Source: a virus
DNA length: 30,109 nt
IMG/VR virus record: IMGVR_UViG_3300048924_000109
Coordinates: 1-30,109 of that record
Strand: one strand, 5' to 3'
How positions within the stretch are numbered: the stretch's first letter is position 1; each line of letters starts with the position of its first letter. A model generated the notes under the pieces. That model did not search any database. It worked only from the letters and a program-made list of their open reading frames with translations, and was not told the origin of the DNA. Shown piece after piece: positions 15,788 through 22,765 of the stretch. Both the position numbers and the translations under genes were made by a program.

Positions 15788-16606
15788 TCAAGAAACCCGG
15801 CCAACCACAGCATGATAGACCGGTGTTCCAAGCATACGGCAAAGGTGGATCGTCGCTAATACGTAGTTGCTGCCACCCCGTGTGACTGTCCGAAGAGAAA
15901 CATGATGCAACTTTCCGTCCTGTCTTGGCTGAGCCGTTGAATCGCCTCCAATCCAATAGCGAAACGAACCATCGGTCTTTCCAAAGATCAGATCCAACAG
16001 CATAGGCTCCATGCGAGCGTGGTGAGCAAAGGCATACGAATGAGCTATCTTTGCCAAAAACCGTGCGAACATATAAGGGTTTAGCTGACCGACCCTGACC
16101 GCCTCAAAATGTGTTCTCGTCTTCTTCTCGGTACGGTTAACGGTTGGCCCCGTTGAGAAAAACTCCCACGGTAAAGGCTGGAACGGCGGAGAACCTAGCA
16201 GAAAGCCCGCCGGCCCCATCATCAGTCCATTAAACGCCCAAGGGAAATCTTGGGGTGTCACGTCGACAGACTGGCCTACGGCGTCGAGAAAAGATCCATC
16301 CCCGGATGATGAGGTGTACAACTCAAACTTCGTCGGACGGTTCTTCTTCTTCCTCGTAGGCAGGCCGAGCGCGGTCCGCATCTCGATCATTTGCCTTTGA
16401 AGTACGAACGTTTCGATTTTGCTAGTAATCTCCGCGCATTTGACGCAACTAGCTGCGGGCAGCACGAGCGCGTTGCCAGCGAGGCCGAAGGGGATGATGT
16501 GCTCTTTGTCCAAACGGGCTTCTGTGGCGCCGCAGTAAATACATCTACCTACGGGGGCGAACCGTGTGGAAGGACTAGTAATCTCTATAGATTGGGATGC
16601 ACTCAT
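15788..16606 (-). CDS. HNH endonuclease-like cargo protein (272 aa)
   Basis: A CxxC (Cys22, Cys25 in RCIYCGATEA), a DKEHIIPFGLAGN segment with the HNH His near 36, and a second CxxC (Cys54, Cys57 in SCVKCAEI) form a zinc-stabilised HNH nuclease core. The remaining 200 residues do not match a known domain and may bind DNA or a partner. No good ribosome site was found: ATG 16606 is taken because the domain begins shortly after it, while a TTG at 16639 is an alternative. The gene is bounded by R2 and R3, which makes it a candidate driver of cassette mobility, or a free-standing homing or defence nuclease. Confidence 0.75.
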   Translation of the reverse strand: MSASQSIEITSPSTRFAPVGRCIYCGATEARLDKEHIIPFGLAGNALVLPAASCVKCAEITSKIETFVLQRQMIEMRTALGLPTRKKKNRPTKFELYTSSSGDGSFLDAVGQSVDVTPQDFPWAFNGLMMGPAGFLLGSPPFQPLPWEFFSTGPTVNRTEKKTRTHFEAVRVGQLNPYMFARFLAKIAHSYAFAHHARMEPMLLDLIFGKTDGSFRYWIGGDSTAQPRQDGKLHHVSLRTVTRGGSNYVLATIHLCRMLGTPVYHAVVGRVS

Positions 16607-16739
16607 AACTGACAATAACGACTGAGCGAGGCTAAACAAAACCTCAAAATCTTGAAGTACACCAAATTATTGGAACTCGATGAGATGGCCCACCGATATT
16701 CCTGCTTCGCTCTCCTGATTTTGTGGCATGGGAACCGAC

Positions 16740-16758
16740 GATGATGGGGCGGTGGGGT
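16740..16758 (+). repeat. Cargo-border repeat R3
   Basis: GATGATGGGGCGGTGGGGT, identical to R1. It lies upstream of the HNH gene and 177 bases beyond the 3' end of the exported-protein gene. Confidence 0.85.
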
Positions 16759-16934
16759 CCTGGCTAACAAAATATCAAATTCTTGAAAGCCAGCCGGGCC
16801 GATCTCCGCTAGCCTTCCATTGCTCCCCCAATTTCGTAGCAAGGGAGCCCCGATTGGTACCGGGTGCAAGAGCCGCCGTCCGTGCTTAGTAACAGGGACG
16901 GCGGTTTCGGGATGACGGGCGCTGCGATAGCAAC
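16759..16934. other. Cargo intergenic region with hairpins
   Basis: No gene is supported here. A minus-strand frame runs across it and through R3 (to 16603), but it overlaps the HNH start and looks unlike a protein in its second half; the part before R3 could be a decayed gene end. The region holds a GCTCCC...GGGAGC pairing (16822-16848) and the long GC-rich hairpin at 16873-16904. Confidence 0.5.
16873..16904. terminator. Strong GC hairpin, probable terminator
   Basis: A perfect nine-base-pair stem (CCGCCGTCC with GGACGGCGG) with a 14-base loop. On the plus strand TTTC follows; on the minus strand CTCTTGC follows. It lies 30 bases downstream of the exported-protein gene stop, so it most likely ends that minus-strand transcript, although its T-run is better on the plus strand. 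Confidence 0.6.
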
Positions 16935-17312
16935 TCAGTGCCAGGAGTTTACCCCCAGATCCTTCTTTCCATTCATGGCGTGAACCGTATTGGGTCCAGA
17001 CTTTACCCAGGTCTCACAAATTTCCTTGCCGGCGTCGCGTCCACCTTTCCAGGTACGACAGAACTTGTTTCCCTTGATCTCCCATTTGCCTTCGATCGGG
17101 ATTACGTCACCGCTCTTCAGCTTAACCTGGCCGTTGGCACTTCCGTCCTTCATAACGTGCAGTTCGCCACTGTAACCTTCAGTTGGTCCGCCCAGTGTCA
17201 GATCCTTGCCTCCGGCAAGGAGTGCGCTCAGTTCTTTTCCAGTCATTGCCCCCGCTGCTAGCGCCTGGGAACCTACGAATGCTACTGCGAAACCCAGTAT
17301 AACTGTTCTCAT
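16935..17312 (-). CDS. Exported small cargo protein (125 aa)
   Basis: A Sec signal peptide is clear: MRTVILGFAVAFVGSQALAA with an ALA cleavage site. The mature protein has KELSALLAGGKDLTLGG, a beta strand region GELHVMKDGSANGQVKLKSG, and a GKWEIKGNKFCRTWKGG motif with two cysteines (CRTW and ICETW) that could form a disulphide. This layout resembles DUF995-like periplasmic proteins common in Rhizobiales. AGGAGG precedes the ATG by six bases, a strong site. It is likely a host-derived periplasmic protein carried as cargo; the function is unknown. It lies between R3 and R4 with its own 3' hairpin. Confidence 0.8.
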   Translation of the reverse strand: MRTVILGFAVAFVGSQALAAGAMTGKELSALLAGGKDLTLGGPTEGYSGELHVMKDGSANGQVKLKSGDVIPIEGKWEIKGNKFCRTWKGGRDAGKEICETWVKSGPNTVHAMNGKKDLGVNSWH

Positions 17313-17404
17313 GATACCCTCCTGAAATTCAAGTCACCGGAGGATGTTACGGCGACAGGGGATGGGGTTAGCAAATGCAATTTAGAGCTAATCGGGACGT
17401 ATTA

Positions 17405-17423
17405 GATGATGGGGCGGCGGGGA
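17405..17423 (+). repeat. Cargo-border repeat R4
   Basis: GATGATGGGGCGGCGGGGA, matching R2 except for the last base. It lies one base beyond the stop of the small membrane gene and 92 bases upstream of the exported-protein gene. Confidence 0.85.
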
Positions 17424-17424
17424 G

Positions 17425-17727
17425 TTAGCTGAGTGTCTTGATCACTTCTAGAGCAATGAAGGCTGCTATTAAGCCGACGCCGATGAACGCGTAAACAGGT
17501 TCCAACTTCTGGCGCAACTCAGATCGGCCCTTCTTGCGGCAGAACACCACCGCCGGGGAGACGATCAGGATCATCCCGGCTATCATGATTGCAAATTGGA
17601 GCGCGTTGATCACTTCCGCGCGCGCCGCAGAGTTGAGAACCACCAACTGAACATAGGAACATTGTCTTTCGCTATTCGGCCTGCTCTGGCTTTGCGTGGT
17701 CTTCGTTCTTTGATCAATGCGATACAC
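17425..17727 (-). CDS. Small two-helix membrane cargo protein (100 aa)
   Basis: Two hydrophobic helices are visible: FAIMIAGMILIVSPAVVF and FIGVGLIAAFIALEVI, separated by a basic loop (CRKKGRSELRQKLEPVY). The N-terminal 40 residues are polar. The start is a GTG that overlaps the end of the upstream gene by 14 bases, with only a weak AGG before it, so the true start may be further in. It lies between R5 and R4. Membrane cargo proteins of this size often act in superinfection exclusion, but nothing proves that here. Confidence 0.6.
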   Translation of the reverse strand: MYRIDQRTKTTQSQSRPNSERQCSYVQLVVLNSAARAEVINALQFAIMIAGMILIVSPAVVFCRKKGRSELRQKLEPVYAFIGVGLIAAFIALEVIKTLS

Positions 17728-18430
17728 CTAAAATGGGACTCGATGACGGGCCGGCGGGGTGTTGGGCTGCCAAATCCTCGGCCTCCTTTAGAAGCCTTTT
17801 CACGTCATTAGCGTCCACCAAGGCCTGTGCGATTGTGAGCACCTGATAGAATGCCGGACCCATACCATTCATGATGTTTGTCTCTTTTCCCGCTTGGTCG
17901 AGCTTCTTGAAGACTTCGTCGTCTTTCTTCCTATTTCGCCCGCGATCGAGGTGCACCCCGCCCCTTTTATTTGCCATGTAGTCTATGAACTGCCGCCTAG
18001 ACACCTTTTGTCCGTCGATGATCAACGCAGCCGATTGCTTGAAATGATCGAGTGGAAGCAATCGAGGTGTCGTCGGCTCCTTCAAGCTCGACAAGCGCTT
18101 GAGTTCCTGGTCGGACACGGCCCCTCTACCAATCTGAAGTGAGACCATTTGTCCGCCCGCTGTAATACCACCACCGTTCCAAACGGTGTGAGGCTGGAAC
18201 TCTGAGCCATGTGGTTGCTCTTCAATGACAAACGCTGTTATTGACGGATGCCTCGGCTCCATCCTCAATATTTTCCAAGCTGCTATCAGAAGGTCTTCGT
18301 TCAGTAAGCGACGTAGCAACACACTGGCATGCCGGACGTTGGCTTCCGTAGCTGAAGTGGATGACAACGAAGCGAGGAATTCCAAGTCCTCCCTCACAAT
18401 CCTTACTGTTTCGAGATGCTCATCGATCAT
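17714..18430 (-). CDS. Cargo protein of unknown function (238 aa)
   Basis: A soluble protein with HPSITAFVIEEQPHGSEF in the first half and a striking SRRQFIDYMANKRGGVHLD motif near residues 145-165, a pattern I have seen in unannotated bacterial proteins. The C-terminal 20 residues (QHPAGPSSSPILG) are encoded by repeat R5 and its flank, so the repeat forms part of the coding region. The start is an ATG with a weak GGGTGA before it. The gene is divergent from the next plus-strand gene, with 152 bases between them, and overlaps the small membrane gene. No function is assigned. Confidence 0.7.
   Translation of the reverse strand: MIDEHLETVRIVREDLEFLASLSSTSATEANVRHASVLLRRLLNEDLLIAAWKILRMEPRHPSITAFVIEEQPHGSEFQPHTVWNGGGITAGGQMVSLQIGRGAVSDQELKRLSSLKEPTTPRLLPLDHFKQSAALIIDGQKVSRRQFIDYMANKRGGVHLDRGRNRKKDDEVFKKLDQAGKETNIMNGMGPAFYQVLTIAQALVDANDVKRLLKEAEDLAAQHPAGPSSSPILGVSH
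17742..17760 (-). repeat. Cargo-border repeat R5 (diverged, inside a gene end)
   Basis: On the plus strand it reads GATGACGGGCCGGCGGGGT, two bases from R2. It lies inside the last codons of the 238-aa gene, 15 bases from the start of the small membrane gene. The left flank GGGACTCGA matches the leader motif. Confidence 0.75.
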
Positions 18431-18582
18431 TATTCACCCAGTCGATCCTTGAACTGTTTGGAAACATGAACGGAGCTGCTAGCCATTTCAAGTCCGGCGG
18501 GGGAGCGACGGGCAATTCAAAGCCCGGACTCGACTTCCCTCAGATCTTCCTCCAGTTTTGGTTGGAACCCTGGGAGGATGAT
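18431..18582. promoter_or_regulatory. Divergent intergenic region of the cargo pair
   Basis: 152 bases between two divergently read cargo genes, which must hold promoters for both. It contains the second leader motif GGACTCGACT (18526-18535) and a strong GGGAGG ribosome site (18572-18577) for the plus-strand gene. I could not point to convincing -35/-10 boxes. An in-frame ATG at 18466 would extend the plus gene into this region. Confidence 0.4.
18526..18535 (+). repeat. Leader motif copy 2 (GGACTCGACT)
   Basis: Same ten bases as at 15114, again shortly before a plus-strand cargo gene. The following bases also share short runs (TGGTTTT-like and GGAACC) with the first leader. Confidence 0.4.
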
Positions 18583-19218
18583 ATGACCATCGCTGTTGGT
18601 TTTGTTTACGACGCATGGAAGTCTGATGCCGATCAGCTTGCACTAACCTTGGCAAAGAATTTGAGAGTGGAGCCCGTTCGAGCCCAGTCCTTCGGACTGG
18701 CCGGTCCGAACGATGTATTACAGTGGGTTGCCTCGTACGCTGAATGGAAAGCAATCGCCTTTGGACTAACCTTCTGGCTGGCAGACAAAATGGCAGGCGA
18801 CCTTTACGAGTTGCTCAAAGAAAAAGTGTTGAAGGCGTTTGGCAGCGATACCGAGACCGATTCCAAAATTAAAGACGTCGGAAATCTAGCCGCTGATCTA
18901 TCGAAAATCGTCCAGGACGTTCAGCACAACGGTGGCGATGTCCTTTTAACCACTCGAGAAACGCCTGTTTCAGACGGCGAGACCCTGGATAGGTCTACGG
19001 CGACGGTTTACCTACCGCCTCTGTCGAGCAACGCTAGCGTCGCGACCGCGCGGCTTATCATCCAATTTGCAACGTCGATCGCGGCGATTGACCAAAACGG
19101 TGGTGGCATTCCTTCCGAGATATTGCGCGCGGTGGTGAAAAGCAACGGCGAGGAGCTGATGGCGCTCCGTGACAGGCTGACTGAAGAGAAGGACAGTGAA
19201 GACGCGCGTGACTCTTAA
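18583..19218 (+). CDS. Cargo protein of unknown function (211 aa)
   Basis: Begins MTIAVGFVYDAWKSDADQLA, with FGLTFWLADKMAGDLYELLK as an amphipathic or membrane-touching helix near residues 65-85, then a beta-prone middle (GDVLLTTRETPVSDGETLD) and an acidic C-terminus (RDRLTEEKDSEDARDS). I chose the ATG preceded by GGGAGG at five bases; frames starting at 18361 or 18466 exist, but the first runs into the divergent gene. The gene ends 28 bases before the convergent fibre gene stop. No family is recognised. Its pairing with the divergent 238-aa gene suggests a two-gene unit. Confidence 0.7.
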   Translation: MTIAVGFVYDAWKSDADQLALTLAKNLRVEPVRAQSFGLAGPNDVLQWVASYAEWKAIAFGLTFWLADKMAGDLYELLKEKVLKAFGSDTETDSKIKDVGNLAADLSKIVQDVQHNGGDVLLTTRETPVSDGETLDRSTATVYLPPLSSNASVATARLIIQFATSIAAIDQNGGGIPSEILRAVVKSNGEELMALRDRLTEEKDSEDARDS

Positions 19219-19245
19219 GCAGATCAGCTTTGCGTCACAATTCGA

Positions 19246-20496
19246 TCACGACATCCAAGGGGCCATCTTAGCATATACAGCGGCCATGACGGGGTTCATA
19301 CCTGCATCGTTCAGATGCACGTTGCCCGCCTGGAGAAGGCTCGTCGGAACGCAACCTGCCGCGATGTCAGCAGCGTCGGCGACCGGGTCGCCATTGGCGA
19401 TCAGGATCGGCATCGCATCAACGACATTGTTGGGGTAGGCCGCCTTCAGTCCTGCCGTAATATCGCGATAGGCCGTCTTGTCCGGCTCCGTGAGCGGCGT
19501 CCTGATCGTCGGCGGAATTACCACGAAACGGCTGTGTCCAAGTGCCTGCACCGCTTGATCGTAGATTGCGAGATATGCCGCTGCGGTCGAGTAGCCATTC
19601 GCGTCACCATCCCATATCGCAGTCGGCAATGCTTTTACCGATGCACTCAGGGCTAGAATGCGATCCCGGACATTTGTGATCGTAGACCCGCCGATCGCTG
19701 ACGGATAGATTTGCTGACGCGAGAGAACCGCAAGGCGCGATATCACACCTACGTTGTTCGAGCCATCTCCGTAGCTGTCACCCTCAATAAGCGCTTTCCA
19801 GTTTGGAACGCTGTAAGCTGTGCCGATAGCCGCCTCGCTGGTGAGCAGAGGGGTCGGGATTATCGTAAAGCGGTAGATTTCGCCGCTCCATTCCTGTCCC
19901 GACGCATAGCCTCCGCCGATACGGCATTTCGTTATTGCAGGTAGCGCTGCGCTTCCGGGGGTCGCAAAAGCACCGCCTATACCGTTGATAGCAGCGAAGA
20001 ATGCTTGAGATTTGACGGACTGGACGGTTTTGAGGGTCCGGCCGAGGCTATAGGGCCCAAGGCTCGTGCTCGCCAATGTGGTGTTTGATGCGCGAACCTG
20101 CTGTATGATCTGCGAATTCGCCGAATTGTGAAGAGCCACGACTACGCTGGCGTTCGTTCCAAGATCGTTATCGAAGCTGTACAGATATTCGCTGACCGAT
20201 GGCGCCGCCTTGCGGGCCTCGCAGATTACGATGAAGTCCTGATCGGTCCAGGGAAATACGATGACATTGCCCGTCTTCATGCCGCCGATCGCCGTCAGCC
20301 AGTCACTCTGCGACTGGTGGGTCACGCCGTTATAATAGTATCGACCGGCGACGAAGTCGGCATCTACGAGCGCGCCCGGGGTTGGCGTCCAAGGCGGAAG
20401 GACCCCACCGCCCTGTCCTAGGGCGATCGACGACGCCTGCGCTCCACCCAGGTACGACTTCGAGACGGCTGCGCTGCCAAGATAGCTCGGGGTCAT
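19246..20496 (-). CDS. SGNH-hydrolase fibre protein in the head module
   Basis: A 416-aa protein. The N-terminus has fibre-like repeats (SYLGSAAVSKSYLGG, then ASSIALGQGG), followed by a beta-rich body with a lectin- or laminin-G-like look (GEIYRFTIIPTPL). The C-terminal half has an SGNH domain: LIEGDSYGDGSN with Ser near 239, block II AIGGSTITN, a degenerate block III (WDGDANG), and the terminal VHLNDAG with His near 395. It starts shortly after the upstream gene. It is a second polysaccharide esterase in this phage, distinct from the one at the tail end, and its place beside capsid genes suggests a head fibre. Confidence 0.75.
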   Translation of the reverse strand: MTPSYLGSAAVSKSYLGGAQASSIALGQGGGVLPPWTPTPGALVDADFVAGRYYYNGVTHQSQSDWLTAIGGMKTGNVIVFPWTDQDFIVICEARKAAPSVSEYLYSFDNDLGTNASVVVALHNSANSQIIQQVRASNTTLASTSLGPYSLGRTLKTVQSVKSQAFFAAINGIGGAFATPGSAALPAITKCRIGGGYASGQEWSGEIYRFTIIPTPLLTSEAAIGTAYSVPNWKALIEGDSYGDGSNNVGVISRLAVLSRQQIYPSAIGGSTITNVRDRILALSASVKALPTAIWDGDANGYSTAAAYLAIYDQAVQALGHSRFVVIPPTIRTPLTEPDKTAYRDITAGLKAAYPNNVVDAMPILIANGDPVADAADIAAGCVPTSLLQAGNVHLNDAGMNPVMAAVYAKMAPWMS

Positions 20497-20500
20497 CAGC

Positions 20501-20833
20501 TCACCCGTTGATCACGTAGAGAGTGTTGGCATCCTTCACGGTCAGCGCGTCGTATGCCGCCTGGGTAATGCCCATGATGTTGACCGCATCGCCATTGGCA
20601 TAGCTGAGGGCTCCAGCGTAGCACTCGATGTGCATGCGGCGAGCCACGTTATACGGGCCGATCGTCACCGTTGCGCCGGCGGCAACCACGAAGGACGAGA
20701 AGATCGTGTTGCCGCTGTGGCCGGACAGAACCCAAGCCTTGCCGTTCGAAGCAGCGTCGGCAACGATCTTGATGATGTCGCCCTTGGATAGCGCGAAATC
20801 AGCCGGGATATTAGCGCGGACAGTATCAACCAT
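20501..20833 (-). CDS. Small head decoration / fibre-base protein (110 aa)
   Basis: A beta-rich protein with GDIIKIVADAASNGKAWVLSG, then VVAAGATVTIGPYNVARRM and an ending AAYDALTVKDANTLYVING, a motif typical of phage fibre and decoration proteins. GAGAGG precedes the ATG. It lies between the capsid-adjacent gene and the SGNH fibre, just two bases before the latter's ribosome region, so it may form the base on which the fibre sits, or decorate the capsid. Confidence 0.65.
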   Translation of the reverse strand: MVDTVRANIPADFALSKGDIIKIVADAASNGKAWVLSGHSGNTIFSSFVVAAGATVTIGPYNVARRMHIECYAGALSYANGDAVNIMGITQAAYDALTVKDANTLYVING

Positions 20834-20901
20834 GACGACCTCTCAGATGTTCGGGACGGCCCACCCCTAAAGTCAGGAGCAGGCCAGCTTGTCGCCGATG
20901 C

Positions 20902-21438
20902 TTACTTGCTCGACTTCGCTGCCTTGGCGGCTTCTTTTGCTCGTTCCTTGGCGTCTGCTTCTTCCGCCTTCTTCTGATCTTCGACCTGGGCCGCGAGTTT
21001 CGGATCGGGGTCGAGACCTCCAGGAGCGTCAGGAAGGCCCTCGTCCTGGCGGATCTCGGCCGCAGACTTGCCGACGAATGCGCCGTGGTTGTTCTCGAAC
21101 TCAGTCTTGTCCTTATCCGGATAGCGGATGTCGGTCGGGGTCGGAGTGGAGAACGTGCCCGACGGATTGCGGGTCAGGTCATTTCGTGCGCCGCCGCTCT
21201 GCGAGACGCGATCGAGAGCTTCGTTCAGCTCATCATCGGACAGGGTGTCGACGTGATCAGAGAAGGCGGCCTTGAGGCGATCGACCTTATCGGCCCGGGC
21301 GGTGTCCGCGTCGCTCTTCTTTTCGGCCTTCTTCTTGCCGGGCTTGTAGAGCTTGTGGACCTTCTCGTCGAAGTCCGACTTGTTGATGATGGCATAGCTG
21401 TCGCCGCTTTCCACGGAGACGGTTTCGATATCGGCCAT
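20902..21438 (-). CDS. Head-associated hypothetical protein (178 aa)
   Basis: A hydrophilic, lysine/aspartate-rich protein with a folded-looking N-terminus (GDSYAIINKSDFDEKVHKLY), a charged middle (KKAEKKSDADTARADKVDRL), and a helical alanine/lysine-rich end (AKERAKEAAKAAKSSK). CAGGAG lies before the ATG. It follows the major capsid gene directly. The composition suits a flexible head or neck accessory, but no family is named. Confidence 0.65.
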   Translation of the reverse strand: MADIETVSVESGDSYAIINKSDFDEKVHKLYKPGKKKAEKKSDADTARADKVDRLKAAFSDHVDTLSDDELNEALDRVSQSGGARNDLTRNPSGTFSTPTPTDIRYPDKDKTEFENNHGAFVGKSAAEIRQDEGLPDAPGGLDPDPKLAAQVEDQKKAEEADAKERAKEAAKAAKSSK

Positions 21439-21473
21439 AGCGGTGGCTCCTGTTGCTGTTGGGGAAGAAATGA

Positions 21474-21489
21474 CGGGCCCGAGAGCCCG
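21474..21489 (-). terminator. Weak hairpin after the major capsid gene
   Basis: CGGGC pairs with GCCCG over a six-base loop, just downstream of the capsid stop on the minus strand, followed by TCATTTC. The stem is short and the T-run poor, so it more likely tunes or protects the capsid message than stops all transcription. Confidence 0.3.
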
Positions 21490-21505
21490 CCACAGTCGGC
21501 CGGCG

Positions 21506-22657
21506 TCAGCCGAGCAGGAGAGCGATGTGCTCAGGGTTCGGTGCGCCCGTGCCCCAGGCCATTGCCACTTCGTACCGGATGCGGCGGTATTCCTTGTACA
21601 GCGAGACCTCGAAGTTGAGGCCGGACACCGTATCGGTCACCGTCGTGCGGTCTTCGGCGGAGTCACCCTGATCCGGCAGTGCCGGAGCGCGCGCAGCGAG
21701 GACGAGACCGTCCGGGCTGAAGGCGATGTTCGGGGCGTAGTTGTTGCCGACCGTGATTGCCGCATTGTCTGCGGCTGCCTGCAGAAGGCCGGGGCCCTGC
21801 AGCACGATCTGGTTGCCAGCAAGCGCTGTCTTGACGACGTACTTGTTGGCGTCACCCGCGAAGGTGACGATATCGCCTGCCAGGATGGTGCCCGTGCCCG
21901 TATCGACAACGATGGTAGTCGCCCCGATCGGATAGCCCGCGCCGTTGTTGACGAGGAAACCAGTGCCCGTGCCCTTCGTGACGGTCTTGAGACCGGCGGA
22001 GAAGCCCATGCCGAAGCCCTGCAGGTCGAGCATCTCGCGGCGGCGAAGCAGACCATCGGTACCGGCTTCGTTTGCCTTGAAGAGAACCGACTGCTTGCCT
22101 TCGAGGTTGAACCGGGAATCCGAGTTGACGATCATGGTGCGGCCGATCTGGGACGCGCCATTCTGGTCAAGGATGCGGTTCGGGCCTGCGAGGTCGGTCA
22201 GATCGCCGGCCGTGCCGAACGGCGTGGTGCCGGCGGTACCGTAAGCGCGAGATGCACTCGTCGCACCGCGGACAGCCAGGTCGATTTCGATCTGGTTCAC
22301 CAGCCAACGCATGGATTCGGCGAACTGCATGGCGAGCAGGCGATTGTACATGACGCCGTCGGCGCCAAGCGCGAGCTGCTCCTCGCCGTTCCAACGCACA
22401 GGGCTGTACTTCGACTTGTCGATGAGGATCGGGATGGTGGCCATGCTCTGGTCGCCATCATCCGGCGGCACAGAGGCCGGGGTGATGTTGCCGCCGGTTG
22501 CGGCAGGCACGACAGGAACGTTGACAGTCTGGCCAACTGACGCACGCTCCACAGAAACGTCGCGCTGAACGTTGGGGATAAACCCAACAAGCTCGCGGGA
22601 TACTTGGCGCAGGCCAGCGTAGAGAGACGGCAGCACTGCGGTGATGGTGTTGCTCAT
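21506..22657 (-). CDS. Major capsid protein (P22 coat-protein type)
   Basis: A 383-aa protein opening with the signature SLYAGLRQVSRELVGFIP and then VGQTVNVPVVPAATGGNITP and PDDGDQ, as in the P22-like coat family (HK97 fold). The insertion region includes GDIVTFAGDANKYVV, a beta segment also found in other P22-type coats. It follows the scaffold gene and has AAAGGAAAG before the ATG. It assembles the icosahedral shell on the scaffold protein. This type of coat normally occurs with short-tailed phages, but here it accompanies a long non-contractile tail, a mix also known from rhizobial siphophages. Confidence 0.9.
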   Translation of the reverse strand: MSNTITAVLPSLYAGLRQVSRELVGFIPNVQRDVSVERASVGQTVNVPVVPAATGGNITPASVPPDDGDQSMATIPILIDKSKYSPVRWNGEEQLALGADGVMYNRLLAMQFAESMRWLVNQIEIDLAVRGATSASRAYGTAGTTPFGTAGDLTDLAGPNRILDQNGASQIGRTMIVNSDSRFNLEGKQSVLFKANEAGTDGLLRRREMLDLQGFGMGFSAGLKTVTKGTGTGFLVNNGAGYPIGATTIVVDTGTGTILAGDIVTFAGDANKYVVKTALAGNQIVLQGPGLLQAAADNAAITVGNNYAPNIAFSPDGLVLAARAPALPDQGDSAEDRTTVTDTVSGLNFEVSLYKEYRRIRYEVAMAWGTGAPNPEHIALLLG

Positions 22658-22765
22658 AAGAGCTTTCCTTTCAGCGTTTCAAAGATGAGGGTTTTGTTTT
22701 GGGCCATCCAGCCCGATCGCCGCCCCCATCCGGGTTCGGCAAAGGTTCACCAGCAGTGCTGGGTG

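Larger units (their letters stand above)
15055..19245. other. Accessory cargo block inserted in the head module
   Basis: About 4.2 kb separating the SGNH fibre gene from the connector gene. The DNA is visibly less GC-rich than the flanking structural genes. Genes lie on both strands, are not overlapped like the phage genes, and are unrelated to virion assembly. Five copies of a 19-bp direct repeat lie at gene borders. Hairpins mark 15030-15054 and 16873-16904. The outer limits are set by the connector terminator on the left and the fibre gene stop (19246) on the right; no longer direct repeat or target duplication was seen at these ends. Confidence 0.7.

Noticed and set aside
16603-16869. 88-aa minus-strand frame running through repeat R3
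   Set aside because: It overlaps the HNH start, its second half looks random, and part of it is encoded by the repeat. At most it is a decayed gene end.
15080-17760. CRISPR array or integron
   Set aside because: Repeats are 0.3-1 kb apart with genes between them, unlike CRISPR spacers. No integrase and no attC-like palindromes were seen.
15055-19245. Insertion sequence or transposon
   Set aside because: No transposase, terminal inverted repeats or target duplication could be found at the block ends.
21443-22540. 365-aa plus-strand frame opposite the major capsid gene
   Set aside because: Antisense shadow in high-GC DNA; the capsid protein on the other strand is recognised with confidence.
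22680-22740. Possible inverted sixth copy of the cargo repeat (GCCGCCCCCATCC) before the capsid region
   Set aside because: Only about 12 bases match with an extra base, and it is in the opposite orientation; likely chance in GC-rich DNA.
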